NCBI GenBank assembly: GCA_012517855.1
Contig: JAAYUD010000013.1
Span: 1 to 51,006, forward strand
Length of the DNA stretch: 51,006 nucleotides
Direction of reading: 5' to 3'
Origin: Bacteroidales bacterium
GTDB taxonomy: Bacteria > Bacteroidota > Bacteroidia > Bacteroidales > Bacteroidaceae
Shown here: piece by piece, positions 1 to 8,600 of the stretch
Numbering within the stretch: position 1 is the first letter of the stretch
Layout of the letters: the number at the start of each line of letters is the position of its first letter
Program-made: the position numbers and the translations under genes
Notes under the pieces: model-generated
Told to the model about the DNA's origin: nothing
What the model saw: only the letters and a program-made list of their open reading frames with translations
Databases searched by the model: none

Positions 1-551
1 AGTATTCTCTCTCGCAAATGGAACGGTTGAAAAATTTGATTCAACTTCCTCAACTAAATATCGCCAAGCCTTATCGTGGAGGCTATCAACATTTCGACCG
101 GATGGCTTCGTTTATTGGTACTTCCAACCATGCGGATATTCTTACCGATCCGACCGGGAGCCGCCGCTTTTTCCCCATTGAACTAGAAGACCGTATCTGT
201 AGATTCAAAATCTCGTACAAACAATTGTATGCACAGCTCAAAACGGAACTGCGCGGTGGAGCCCGTTATTGGTATACCCCTCACGAAGAGGCTTTGATCA
301 CGGAACGCAATAAACGCTTTTACCGTCGCCCGTACGAAGAAGGACTTTTCTTCAGTCTGTTCCGTCTTCCCTGTAAGGGTGAACGGGCGGAGGAATACAG
401 CATCCACCTCTTGTATGAGCACATGCGCAAGGTCAGTCCGGCTACGATGCGCGACATTTCGATTCATCTGTTCGCCCGTCATTTGGCAATGATCGGAGTA
501 AAAAGCAGACACAGCTATTCCGGTTCTGTATATTCGGTCATTCGTTTATGA
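1..551 (+). CDS. VirE-like (virulence-associated E / DUF3874) protein, 5' truncated by the window
   Basis: The reading frame is open to the left edge (codons from base 3 read YSLSQ before the first Met at 18), so only the C-terminal part is present. The visible part has the pattern SFIGTSNHADILTDPTGSRR followed by FFPIEL. This resembles the sensor and arginine-finger region of VirE / D5-type primase-helicase ATPases of mobile elements. The last 100 or so residues resemble the C-terminal DUF3874 region seen in Bacteroidota members. Such proteins usually belong to integrated elements, so the gene suggests that the left part of the window is accessory DNA. The family call rests on this motif; the Walker A part lies outside the window. 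Confidence 0.7.
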   Translation, partial: YSLSQMERLKNLIQLPQLNIAKPYRGGYQHFDRMASFIGTSNHADILTDPTGSRRFFPIELEDRICRFKISYKQLYAQLKTELRGGARYWYTPHEEALITERNKRFYRRPYEEGLFFSLFRLPCKGERAEEYSIHLLYEHMRKVSPATMRDISIHLFARHLAMIGVKSRHSYSGSVYSVIRL

Positions 552-701
552 TGGTTATCAGGGCTGTTGTGCCAATAGAAATATAGTGACAATTGCGACA
601 CTCAACTTTCATAAATCGTTGTGTGACAGATAAATAATACCTTTTCTAGGTCCCGTCTTAGCCTCGAGTCTTTACAATACATTGATTGATAGATATTTGA
701 C

Positions 702-833
702 ATGACGGATATGTTTTCAAAACTTGATTTTCCATTCGGATCTCAGTTGTTTGTGACTACGCACCATGTGAATCTACTAAACGAAGACTTTCGAAGAGAT
801 TGCATTTGGTTCACAGAAAAGAATGATTTTTAG
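702..833 (+). pseudogene. C-terminal remnant of a RloB-associated AAA ATPase
   Basis: A 43-codon open frame starts at the ATG at 702. From about 738 it encodes a peptide including QLFVTTHHVNLLNEDF and RRDCIWFTEKN. This closely matches residues around 359-387 of the ATPase encoded at 1147-2454 (QLFVTTHDVNLLDEDF, RRDCIWFTEKN). At the DNA level 741-825 aligns with 2221-2308 with about 11 mismatches and one 3-base deletion by my hand count. The Walker motifs are missing and the frame stops right after the conserved segment, so it is a gene fragment rather than a functional ATPase. It could come from a duplicated or replaced defence module. Confidence 0.75.
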
Positions 834-839
834 CCCATA

Positions 840-989
840 TCATCGAAAAAGTGTTGTATTGACTTGTTTTGTAACAGCAGCACCTGCCGCCACAATAGCA
901 ACATCACCAATAATAACACTTGGCAAAATAGTGACACTTCCACCAATTCATACATTATTATCAATAGTCACAGAAATAGCAAGCGGGCC
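840..989 (-). pseudogene. Decayed hexapeptide-repeat acetyltransferase fragment
   Basis: Read on the minus strand, the frame gives GPLAISVTIDNNV, an in-frame TGA (complement of 948-950), then IGGSVTILPSVIIGDVAI and VAAGAAVTKQV. This matches the last coils of maltose/galactoside O-acetyltransferase-type left-handed beta-helix proteins, where the motif reads IGDNVWIGG, then ILPGVTIG, then GAGSVVTK. The TGA sits where the conserved Trp is expected, and no start or N-terminal half is present. It is a pseudogene fragment. Open frames on the plus strand here are shadows. Confidence 0.65.
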
Positions 990-1092
990 TCATGGCACTT
1001 ATTCGTATTAACTTTATGTGATTATAAAGAATTAATTATAAATTATAACACATAATTTAGTAATAAAACTACAAAAATACAATAAATAATCA

Positions 1093-1121
1093 TTGAAATT
1101 AAAATATTATTACTATTTTTG
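1093..1121 (+). promoter_or_regulatory. Candidate Bacteroidota promoter for the defence genes
   Basis: TTG at 1093-1095 is followed after 18 bases by TATTTTTG at 1114-1121, close to the Bacteroidota consensus TTTG-N19-21-TAnnTTTG. Transcription would start near 1128, just ahead of the ATG at 1147. The spacing is one base short, so confidence is moderate. The TTG here should not be taken as a start codon. Confidence 0.45.
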
Positions 1122-1146
1122 CAATAGATATTTAATAGTAGATTAT

Positions 1147-2454
1147 ATGATAGCAGAATTTAAAGTTCAGAATTTCTTCTCGATTAGATCGGAACAGATG
1201 ATCAATTTTGGTTGTTCGTCTGATACCTTTATGAGTGAAGAGTATTGCGTGGAAGTGAAACCAGGTTTGAAACTCCTAAAAATGGGTGTTGTATATGGTG
1301 CTAACGCTTCAGGCAAAAGCAACTTGTTGCGAGCTATCGAATTCTTTAGATACATGGTTTGCCATGTTTCTAAAGATAGGTCATCGAGCATCCGTGTAGT
1401 GCCATTTATGCTGGACGATAAATCTAGACAAGAACATACCAAGATGTCAATGACTTTTTATATCAATGGTGAAAAGTATATCCTTACCATGGAATTTGAT
1501 GATTCGCGCTTTTATGAAGAGTCATTGGTCGCATATACATCTCCAAAAGGTACAACTCTTTATAGCCGTTCTTATAACAAAGAAACTGATTCATCATTAA
1601 TCACATTTAGTACAAAGCTTGGATTAATGAAGAAAAGCAAGGATGTTATTATAGGAAATACATTGAATAACCGCAGTGTGTTAGCAGCCTTTAGTATATC
1701 CAATATTGAATCATCTAAGTTGAATGATGTTTATGCATATTTTTCTAATCATATTCCAGATGTGTTGGAGCCTAATATGATGCTATCCTCATATGTCAAG
1801 AGAAAATTAGAACAAGACAAAGATGGTTCATTAAAGGACTTCCTTCTGAAGTTTCTGAAGGCTTCAGATTTTAATATTAAGAATTTTGAGCTAAGTCATG
1901 AAGAGACACCTATAACCTCCGAAATGGAAAAGATTATACAAGTCTTTCCATTAAGTGATGATAAGAAAGATCTGATGATGCAAAAAGGAACCATTATGAG
2001 TTCTAATCTAAATTTTGTACATAGCACTGAAGATGGTGAACATAATTTGCCGGAAGAATATGAATCTCGCGGTACTATTCGTTTTATGGGAATGTCTGTC
2101 ATCTTAAAACAACTATTGAAAGATGGAAATTTTGTTATGATGGATGAAGTAGAGAGCAGTATTCATTATGAACTTCTATCTTATTTTTTAAAAGTCTTTT
2201 TGGTAAATAGTAATAAGGAATCGCAGTTGTTTGTGACAACACATGATGTGAATCTGTTGGATGAAGACTTTATCCGAAGAGATTGCATCTGGTTCACAGA
2301 AAAGAATGCTGCTGGCGAAACAATAGTCAAGCGACTTTCCGGAATGGGACTTCATAAGAATCTTTCACCCTATAATGCCTATAAGCAAGGTAAGTTGATT
2401 GATTTGCCCTTTTTGGGTAGTCCTTATCTTTCACTTAACGACGATTGCTTATGA
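1147..2454 (+). CDS. AAA-family (OLD/ABC-like) ATPase of an AbiL-like pair
   Basis: This is a 435-residue SMC/OLD-type ATPase. The N-terminus MIAEFKVQNFFSIR matches the usual start of these proteins. Walker A is GANASGKS at residues 51-58, Walker B is VMMDE with D333/E334, and the switch His is in VTTHD (H366). The next gene encodes a RloB-like protein and starts within this stop codon (ATGA, 2451-2454). That pairing matches AbiLi/AbiLii, a lactococcal abortive-infection system, and other ATPase/TOPRIM-like defence pairs. In such systems the ATPase is thought to sense infection and control the partner nuclease. I chose ATG 1147 because an upstream TTG at 1093 falls in a promoter-like sequence. 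The role in phage defence is inferred from family and context. Confidence 0.8.
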   Translation: MIAEFKVQNFFSIRSEQMINFGCSSDTFMSEEYCVEVKPGLKLLKMGVVYGANASGKSNLLRAIEFFRYMVCHVSKDRSSSIRVVPFMLDDKSRQEHTKMSMTFYINGEKYILTMEFDDSRFYEESLVAYTSPKGTTLYSRSYNKETDSSLITFSTKLGLMKKSKDVIIGNTLNNRSVLAAFSISNIESSKLNDVYAYFSNHIPDVLEPNMMLSSYVKRKLEQDKDGSLKDFLLKFLKASDFNIKNFELSHEETPITSEMEKIIQVFPLSDDKKDLMMQKGTIMSSNLNFVHSTEDGEHNLPEEYESRGTIRFMGMSVILKQLLKDGNFVMMDEVESSIHYELLSYFLKVFLVNSNKESQLFVTTHDVNLLDEDFIRRDCIWFTEKNAAGETIVKRLSGMGLHKNLSPYNAYKQGKLIDLPFLGSPYLSLNDDCL

Positions 2455-3047
2455 AAAAGAGTATAGCAATAATCGGAGAAGGCGAAACCGAGTGGTTCTA
2501 TTTTGAATCACTTCGCGTAAAGTGTCGCTATCCTTTTAAAGTAGCCCCTGATTTTCCTCAGCACAGTGACATTGGGCACATGGCGAAGTTAGTTGACACT
2601 TATGTTGGTCGAGAGTACGACTATGTAATTTGCCTCGTGGATATGGATAGATTACTTCGTATTCCAAAAGAAATGTCACTATATCAAAAGACTAAGCGAA
2701 AATACAGCAAGAATAAAAAAGGGTCAAAAGTTATGTTTCTTGAAACGAACCCATGTACCGAATTTTGGTTCCTACTACATTTCTTGCCTAGGCTCTCAAC
2801 TCGTAATTACAGCACGTATGAAGAGCTTCTTCCTGAGCTTCAAAAACATATGCCCGGCTACGAAAAGACTAAACGATATTTCATCCGTACAAATCTTTAT
2901 TGCTATCTAACAGAAAATGGTGACTTGCAAAGAGCCATCGAGAATGCAGACTACATCTGTGAGCTATGTAAAAAGAATCCAGAGGATGCGAAGGCTTATT
3001 CGGAGGTTCAGAAAGTGTTTGGGATATTGAATGAAATTAATTATTAA
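2451..3047 (+). CDS. RloB-like protein, AbiLii-type partner of the ATPase
   Basis: The 198-residue product starts MKKSIAIIGEGETEWFYFES. The GEGETE motif (residues 9-14) is the TOPRIM-like signature of the RloB family. VICLVDMD supplies the next acidic motif, and TNPCTEFWFLLHF matches the conserved SNP-x-FE-x-W-x-LLHF region. Together these suggest a metal-dependent nuclease fold, possibly acting on nucleic acid once the ATPase is triggered. The start overlaps the ATPase stop by 4 bases, so the two are very probably co-translated. The protease gene follows 15 bases after the stop, which suggests one transcription unit. Confidence 0.8.
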   Translation: MKKSIAIIGEGETEWFYFESLRVKCRYPFKVAPDFPQHSDIGHMAKLVDTYVGREYDYVICLVDMDRLLRIPKEMSLYQKTKRKYSKNKKGSKVMFLETNPCTEFWFLLHFLPRLSTRNYSTYEELLPELQKHMPGYEKTKRYFIRTNLYCYLTENGDLQRAIENADYICELCKKNPEDAKAYSEVQKVFGILNEINY

Positions 3048-3062
3048 ATAAATTATAGAGAT

Positions 3063-3713
3063 ATGTTTAATTTTACACAAATAACGCTTTTAATTGGAAA
3101 GCTAAATAAAAGCACAGGAGCAATTGATATGTTAGGTACAGGATTTCTTGTATCTAAAGAAGGTAAGGTCGTCACAGCTAGGCACGTTGTTGGAAATGAA
3201 GTTAATGATTTATATGTATTGATGCCTCATATTCCCAGTATTAATGCTTATCAAGATGTCACTGATTTGTCGTGTAAGCCAGTAGCAGTAAATGTTGAAG
3301 ATGTAAATCCAATAACAGATTTGTGTATTTTAAAAACAAATTTAAGTTTTAATGGCATTTTGCCTCCGTTGGAATCATTGGATAATATTTTAGTTGGAGA
3401 AAAAATAGGTATGTTTGGTTTTCCTCATTGTGTCATGGGTAGAAGAGTCTTAACATATCAAGAAACGGAAATAGGAGCTAAAATGTTATTAGAAACATCT
3501 GGAGTCAAATCTAAATATGCAACAATTAATATACAAACACGTCCAGGACAGTCTGGATCTTTAGTTTTTAATCTTAGGAATGGAGCTATAATAGGTTTAC
3601 TAATAGGAACTTATGCACCATCGTCGGGGGTTATTATTGCTGGAATTAATCCACACGAATTAAATCAAACTTCATATTGTATTTCAGCAAATTATATAAA
3701 AGAGATGTTATGA
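3063..3713 (+). CDS. Trypsin-like serine protease
   Basis: This 216-residue protein has the chymotrypsin/trypsin-fold signatures: GTGFLVS then TARHVV with His41, NPITDLCILK with Asp86, and RPGQSGSLVF with Ser164 (GxSGS). The triad looks intact. There is no signal peptide, so it should act in the cytoplasm. Similar proteases occur in bacterial immune gene sets, for example Avs1B in AVAST type I and proteases that cleave gasdermin-like effectors. It begins 15 bases after the RloB gene and its stop overlaps the start of a small membrane protein gene. I infer that the protease may cut that neighbour or another effector when triggered; nothing in the sequence shows the substrate. Confidence 0.8.
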   Translation: MFNFTQITLLIGKLNKSTGAIDMLGTGFLVSKEGKVVTARHVVGNEVNDLYVLMPHIPSINAYQDVTDLSCKPVAVNVEDVNPITDLCILKTNLSFNGILPPLESLDNILVGEKIGMFGFPHCVMGRRVLTYQETEIGAKMLLETSGVKSKYATINIQTRPGQSGSLVFNLRNGAIIGLLIGTYAPSSGVIIAGINPHELNQTSYCISANYIKEML

Positions 3714-4156
3714 TGGAAATAGAAAATTTAACATTGGATGAATGGTATACTTGTCTGAAACCATATCAAAAAAATATGATAGAGCAATTGGTATCTAAAT
3801 ATGGAGAAGAAAAAGCAGCAGAAGAATGGTTAATAGCAAGAGGACCTATTCAAACTGTAACATTTGGTGGCAATCAAGCAAATGCTGTAGAAGCACCAAA
3901 GTACTGGAGCAGATTAAAAGATGAGTTCGACAAACTTATTTGTGGACATCCTGATTATGAGAAAGAACAAAAAAAAATCTTAACCGCTGGAAAAACTATA
4001 GGGATAGGTAGTGTTACAGCTTTAGCGAACTGGTTATCTCCAATCATAGGAATGTCGCCTTCTATCTTAGTACCAGCTATAATTTTGATATTGCATACAA
4101 CTTCAAAAATGGGAGTTAATGCATATTGTTCTACTAAGCATTTGATTAATAAATAA
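3710..4156 (+). CDS. Small protein with C-terminal hydrophobic segments, possible protease target
   Basis: I do not recognise this 148-residue protein. The first 90 residues are hydrophilic and helical-looking. The C-terminal third has two hydrophobic stretches, about residues 96-113 and 117-131, that could be a membrane hairpin. The start ATG at 3710 overlaps the stop of the protease gene (ATGA), so the two are probably co-translated; ATG 3713 is an equally possible start. A soluble head on a membrane tail next to a protease suggests a precursor effector released by cleavage, as in gasdermin-type systems, but this is inference. Alternatively it anchors the protease at the membrane. Confidence 0.6.
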   Translation: MMEIENLTLDEWYTCLKPYQKNMIEQLVSKYGEEKAAEEWLIARGPIQTVTFGGNQANAVEAPKYWSRLKDEFDKLICGHPDYEKEQKKILTAGKTIGIGSVTALANWLSPIIGMSPSILVPAIILILHTTSKMGVNAYCSTKHLINK

Positions 4157-4224
4157 TTATTAATTGCTTTTTGATATTGCATATTCTGACGAAAATCATA
4201 TATGAATAATAAATTTAATTTTTT

Positions 4225-4623
4225 ATGAAAATAAGAAGCGATTATGTAACAAACAGTAGTTCTGTAAGCTATATCATCACAATGGATTTAGACATTGTGA
4301 ATTGTTTTATAGAATTTTATTCTGGCACTGAAAGTATGGAAGGGTCTCTTAGAATTGCTAAAGCCTTAAAGAACTTTATGATAGAGAATGGTACTATCAA
4401 CTATATGCATGAGCATGAGATATATTCTTATTTGATGAAATTTGCAGATGATGATGGTTCTTGTATTACAAAACAAATACTTGAAGAAAATGGAGAAAAC
4501 ACCGACCCTTTACAAATGAATAATGAGGAGTTGTTTAATTATATTCGAGGAGAATTAATTCATGAGAAGAAATTAAGTAACACAATAGGTGGATTCGGAG
4601 CTACTCAAACGGAACAATACTGA
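4225..4623 (+). CDS. TNSSS-motif protein, possible radical SAM substrate
   Basis: The 132-residue product begins MKIRSDYVTNSSSVSYIITM. An N-terminal K-x-R-x-D-[FY]-V-T-N-S-S-S motif recurs in many small uncharacterised bacterial and phage proteins, from my memory of the pattern. The middle is acidic and helical. The C-terminus is short and low in charge: GGFGATQTEQY at residues 122-132. The stop TGA overlaps the ATG of the radical SAM gene (TGATG, 4621-4625), so the two are tightly coupled. Coupling to a radical SAM enzyme with a C-terminal cysteine cluster makes this a candidate modified protein or peptide precursor. The modification site is unknown; the serine-rich N-terminus and the tail after Gly-Gly are both possible. 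Confidence 0.65.
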   Translation: MKIRSDYVTNSSSVSYIITMDLDIVNCFIEFYSGTESMEGSLRIAKALKNFMIENGTINYMHEHEIYSYLMKFADDDGSCITKQILEENGENTDPLQMNNEELFNYIRGELIHEKKLSNTIGGFGATQTEQY

Positions 4624-5645
4624 TGCTAAAAAGATTTATAAAAAATTATCATTTTGTAGCAGATTATAAAACAGGTGTAACAATAAGGTGGGGTAAATCA
4701 TTAAATGATAATCCTATCTTTGCTCCAGTTCCTGAATTGGCCGATATATCTATATCAAATCATTGTACCAAAGGTTGTTCTTTTTGCTATAGAGATAGTC
4801 GCAACAATAATGAATTCATGAGTGTAGAAGATTACTGCAATGTTCTAGACTACATGAATCACGAAAAATATGGCAATGTGTTTCAAGTTGCTCTTGGAGG
4901 AGGAGAACCATTAGAACATCCTGATTTTTTGGCCATCATAGATGAAACTATTCGAAGAGATATTGTTCCTAACTTCACTACCAACGGAATACATATTGAT
5001 CATGATATTTGTAAACGAATAAAGGGAAAAGTTGGTGCAGTTGCCATATCGGTAACATCTATTCACGACATTCCTGTTGACAAGGTAAAACTCCTAAACT
5101 TGTATGGAATAAGGGTGAATCTCCATTATTTACTATCGTCGAAGACTATAAATGAGGCAATTAATATATTACGAGGAGATAATACAGAATTATTTGATGA
5201 TATTAATGCTATAATATTTTTAACCTATAAGCCTGCAGGAAGGGCGAGCCGTAAGTTTGTCATTAAGTCAGGTTCTACATTGGACACGTTCATAAGAGAA
5301 GTTGAATCAAGAGAATCGCAGAAGCCAAAAATTGGTTTTGATGCATGTTTTGTTCCTTTGTTGATGCGGAACACAAATATTCCAAGATCATTGGTTGATA
5401 CGTGTGAAGGTGGTTTCTTCTCTGTCTATGTAGATCATAAATCAAATGTATCTCCTTGCTCTTTTAGTGCAGGGCGAGATAGTTATAGCTTACATGAGTA
5501 TGATTTTTATGATATTTGGCTAAATAAGTTTGAACAGTATCGAGAGACGTGTAAAAACCATTGTAGAGTCAAAAAATGCTCTGCTTATGATATGTGCAGA
5601 GGTTGTTGTCCCTATTATCCAGAAATAACAGCTTGCTATGAATAG
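4623..5645 (+). CDS. Radical SAM enzyme with C-terminal SPASM-like cysteine cluster
   Basis: The 340-residue protein has the radical SAM CxxxCxxC motif in HCTKGCSFCYRDS (C48, C52, C55) and the SAM-binding GGGEP at 92-96. Additional cysteines include DTCEGGF, SPCSF and a dense C-terminal set (C310, C314, C319, C325, C328, C329, C338). These resemble SPASM/twitch-type auxiliary Fe-S cluster sites, typical of enzymes that modify peptides or proteins. The gene starts inside the stop codon of the TNSSS protein and overlaps the STAND gene by 8 bases (5638-5645), so all three are likely made in fixed ratio. I infer that it modifies the TNSSS protein or the STAND protein. Nucleotide chemistry, as in viperins, is less likely given the cysteine-rich tail. 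Confidence 0.8.
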   Translation: MLKRFIKNYHFVADYKTGVTIRWGKSLNDNPIFAPVPELADISISNHCTKGCSFCYRDSRNNNEFMSVEDYCNVLDYMNHEKYGNVFQVALGGGEPLEHPDFLAIIDETIRRDIVPNFTTNGIHIDHDICKRIKGKVGAVAISVTSIHDIPVDKVKLLNLYGIRVNLHYLLSSKTINEAINILRGDNTELFDDINAIIFLTYKPAGRASRKFVIKSGSTLDTFIREVESRESQKPKIGFDACFVPLLMRNTNIPRSLVDTCEGGFFSVYVDHKSNVSPCSFSAGRDSYSLHEYDFYDIWLNKFEQYRETCKNHCRVKKCSAYDMCRGCCPYYPEITACYE

Positions 5646-8600
5646 AAATATTGATTGGAATAAGTTAGCTCACCTTCCATGGGCAGAAGATATCGCTTTT
5701 GAAAAATTCTGTTTTCATATTGCTAATCGAATGTTTGGAACATATGGTGTTTTCAGTTATTTTTATAATACTCCAGGTTCTGAATTCTATTTAGAGTTAA
5801 AAAAGCCAATGGAGTATTGCGGAATAAAGTATTCAGTTGAAGATGTTATCGGTTGGCAAGCAAAATATTGGAAAGGGATAAAAGATGATGAAAACTCTCC
5901 GCTTGATGCTAATCATATCAACGAATTGGAAAAGGGCTTCCAAACGACTAATAATTACAGAAGTAAAATAAAACTTTGGATTATTTGCTCGCCTGGTTCA
6001 TTTGTTCAAGAACAATGGGATAAATTAGTACCCAAATTGCACGCAATTAATAATGGATGCACGTTCGGCTCGTGGCATAAAGATATATTTGAATCGATAT
6101 ACCTAGAGGCGGCAGTAAAGTACAATAATATTTTTCAATATTTCTTTGGAGAAAAGTTTATTGGAAAGGAGAAGTTGGACTCTGTTTCAAAAGATACACT
6201 TAATTGTCTGGAAAAGAAGTTTGATTCTGATATACATACACCTTCTAGTTTTGAACAAACTCTATTATCTATTGTTGATGTTAATGTAGCCCAGACTAAT
6301 TTGCGAAAGAAAATCTTTGCAATTGCTAAGCATGCTGAGCATAAAAAACAATGGCCTATACTATTTGATGGCTCGTGGTATGATAACATTCTGACGGTGG
6401 AATTCAAGCAAGCTTATGTGGAGGATAATAATTGCAGATATGCTTTTATTGACAAATTGATAGGCTATGTTTCTTCTTCGATTAACTTAGTAGATAGCAT
6501 ACATGATATTTATGATTCTCTTGTCACCTATCAGAAAGAACGGAAAGGGCGTGTAGACAAAATGAATTCTGAAATCAAAAATATTCTAACAGCAAACAAG
6601 AAGGATATTTCTTTTGCAGAACATACTATTTCTTCTTGTGTCGAATCAGTAAATGAATTAGAAATGCCTCTTACTGGGAATGACAATGAAAATGAAGTAA
6701 GCATATTAAGCTTGCTAAAACTCATGGTCAATAATATTTTCCCAGTTTTTGCAGAAGCCGGATATGGAAAAACTCATTTTGCATGTTCCCTTGCTAAACG
6801 AATGATAGATAAACAACTGCCAGTGTTATTTCTCATGGGTGCTGTTTTTAAGAATGCAAATAGTACTTTCTCAAAAATAATAGAAATGCTCGGCTTACCA
6901 ACTAGTTATACGATAGATGATGCCTTGGATATTTTAGATTTTAACGGAGAAGTATTTGGGTGCAGATTACCTATCATTATTGATGGACTAAATGAAGCAG
7001 CTCCCCATGAAGACATCTGGAGATATGAACTAACTATGCTCAAGTCTAGGGTAGAATCTCGAAACAATCTATTAATAATTACAACATGTAGAGAAAAAGA
7101 GGATTATATAAAAGTGATATATGGTATGGATGATTATAAGTCAGTACCAAATTATATACATTTAAAGGGGATAGAAAGAAAATATATGTCATCAACTATT
7201 TCTAGATATTTCAAGAAATATGATATTCATCCTTCTAATCATAACGCCCTTCAAATGTTTAGCAATCCTCTGTTATTAAAGATTTTCTGTATTACTAATT
7301 ATGGACGAAAGAATTTTGTGCTCGATGATTATTCTTTGGCATCATGTTTAGATTCGTACAGCGAAAAGTTAACAAATAAAATAACAAGAAATGAAGGTAG
7401 AAATCAACGAATTAGGCAAATTCAGGTAAAAAAAGGCTTACATAATATCGCTCGTCTTATTTGGGAAAGAAATGACCGAAAACTTGATTACCAGACTGAC
7501 TTTTATCCTGCATTCGAAGATACTTGTGAGAAATTATTGGAAGAAGGGATGTGCTTTATGATTGAAAAGGATGGTATAGGACATTCTGTTCAATTTACAT
7601 ATGATATGCTAGCGGGTTTCCATATTGCACAATATATTATTGATTCTTGTTATGATAAATCTGCTTTTTGTAGTTTTATACAGACACATCAATCGTTGTT
7701 TTATGGTGATAAGCCTCACACCCTTGCTGAAGATATAACAAAGAATCTACTATATCTCGTCCCTAGAAAGTTTGGTAAAGAGTGGTTTGAGTTGATGCCA
7801 GATGAAAATACGGTATTGACGATGATTGACCATCTTGACGTAATACTTGCAACAGAGCGAGGAAGAATAGCGATTTCCCAGTTGTTGTATTCTGGAATAA
7901 AAAGCTATGAAGTAAAGAAACGCCTATGCGAAAATCTGTATAAAAGAGTATATGAGCAGTCAAATTTCTATAATATATCAATGTTCATACCTTTGTTTCA
8001 GAAAATGAAACAAATGGAACTTGATGAATTATGGTTCTCTAAGTTTTCGGGATACCAATTATTAGACAATATCACCTCATTCTTTAGAGATAATTTTTGG
8101 GCTCAACAGTACTCTAATAATGATAAGCTCACACTGTCCCTTTTGCTTTGTGGTATTACCGATTGTGAGTTTAGAAGTAAGTTTATGCATCAAGCATTAT
8201 TGATTGCAGAACATAATTTTCAAGTTGGGTTGGCTGCATGCAAAGAATGCTTGGCCGTAAAAGACCCTTTTGTTTTTGAAGCTGTAATTTCTGTCATAAC
8301 TGGAGTGGGATTAAGATCTCATGATGGGATCATAGTTGAGCAATGTATAGATTTTCTTGAGTCATTTTTTAAGGATTACTCTTCTAATCATGTGGTGCTA
8401 CTTGATAATCTTGAAACCTTATATAGCTATGCTGAAGAAGCGTTCTCTATTAGTCATGATAGAAAACCGCTATATAAGAACTATGATGAAAAATGGCCTC
8501 AGGAGAAATCGGAAAACTTCCCAACATATAGTATGTTTGATTATGATTTTGAGAAGTTTAATATAAGACCGCTTTTTGAATGGCATTATGACAAGAAGAA

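Larger units (their letters stand above)
552..1146. other. Remnant-bearing gap between the VirE-like gene and the AbiL-like ATPase
   Basis: No intact gene is visible in these 595 bases. They hold a scrap of an AAA ATPase gene (plus strand, about 738-833), a decayed acetyltransferase fragment (minus strand, 840-989) and a candidate promoter (1093-1121). The remaining sequence, 552-701 and 990-1092, is AT-rich and shows nothing I recognise. The two remnants lie back to back and convergent, which fits repeated gene turnover. Confidence 0.6.

Noticed and set aside
560-583. GCCAATAGAAAT as a possible second copy of the mnmE-end attachment sequence
   Set aside because: Only the short core GCCAATA plus GAAAT is shared with 9912-9925, with a 2-base gap. 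This is within chance for such AT-rich DNA.
823-1055. Two overlapping plus-strand open frames of about 62 codons
   Set aside because: They are antisense to the decayed acetyltransferase and have low-complexity composition (Asn/Thr/Ile runs).
1093-1146. TTG start at 1093 that would extend the AbiL-like ATPase by 18 residues
   Set aside because: The added residues are Tyr-rich and unlike the family start, and the TTG and the following TATTTTTG look like a promoter. ATG 1147 gives the normal N-terminus.
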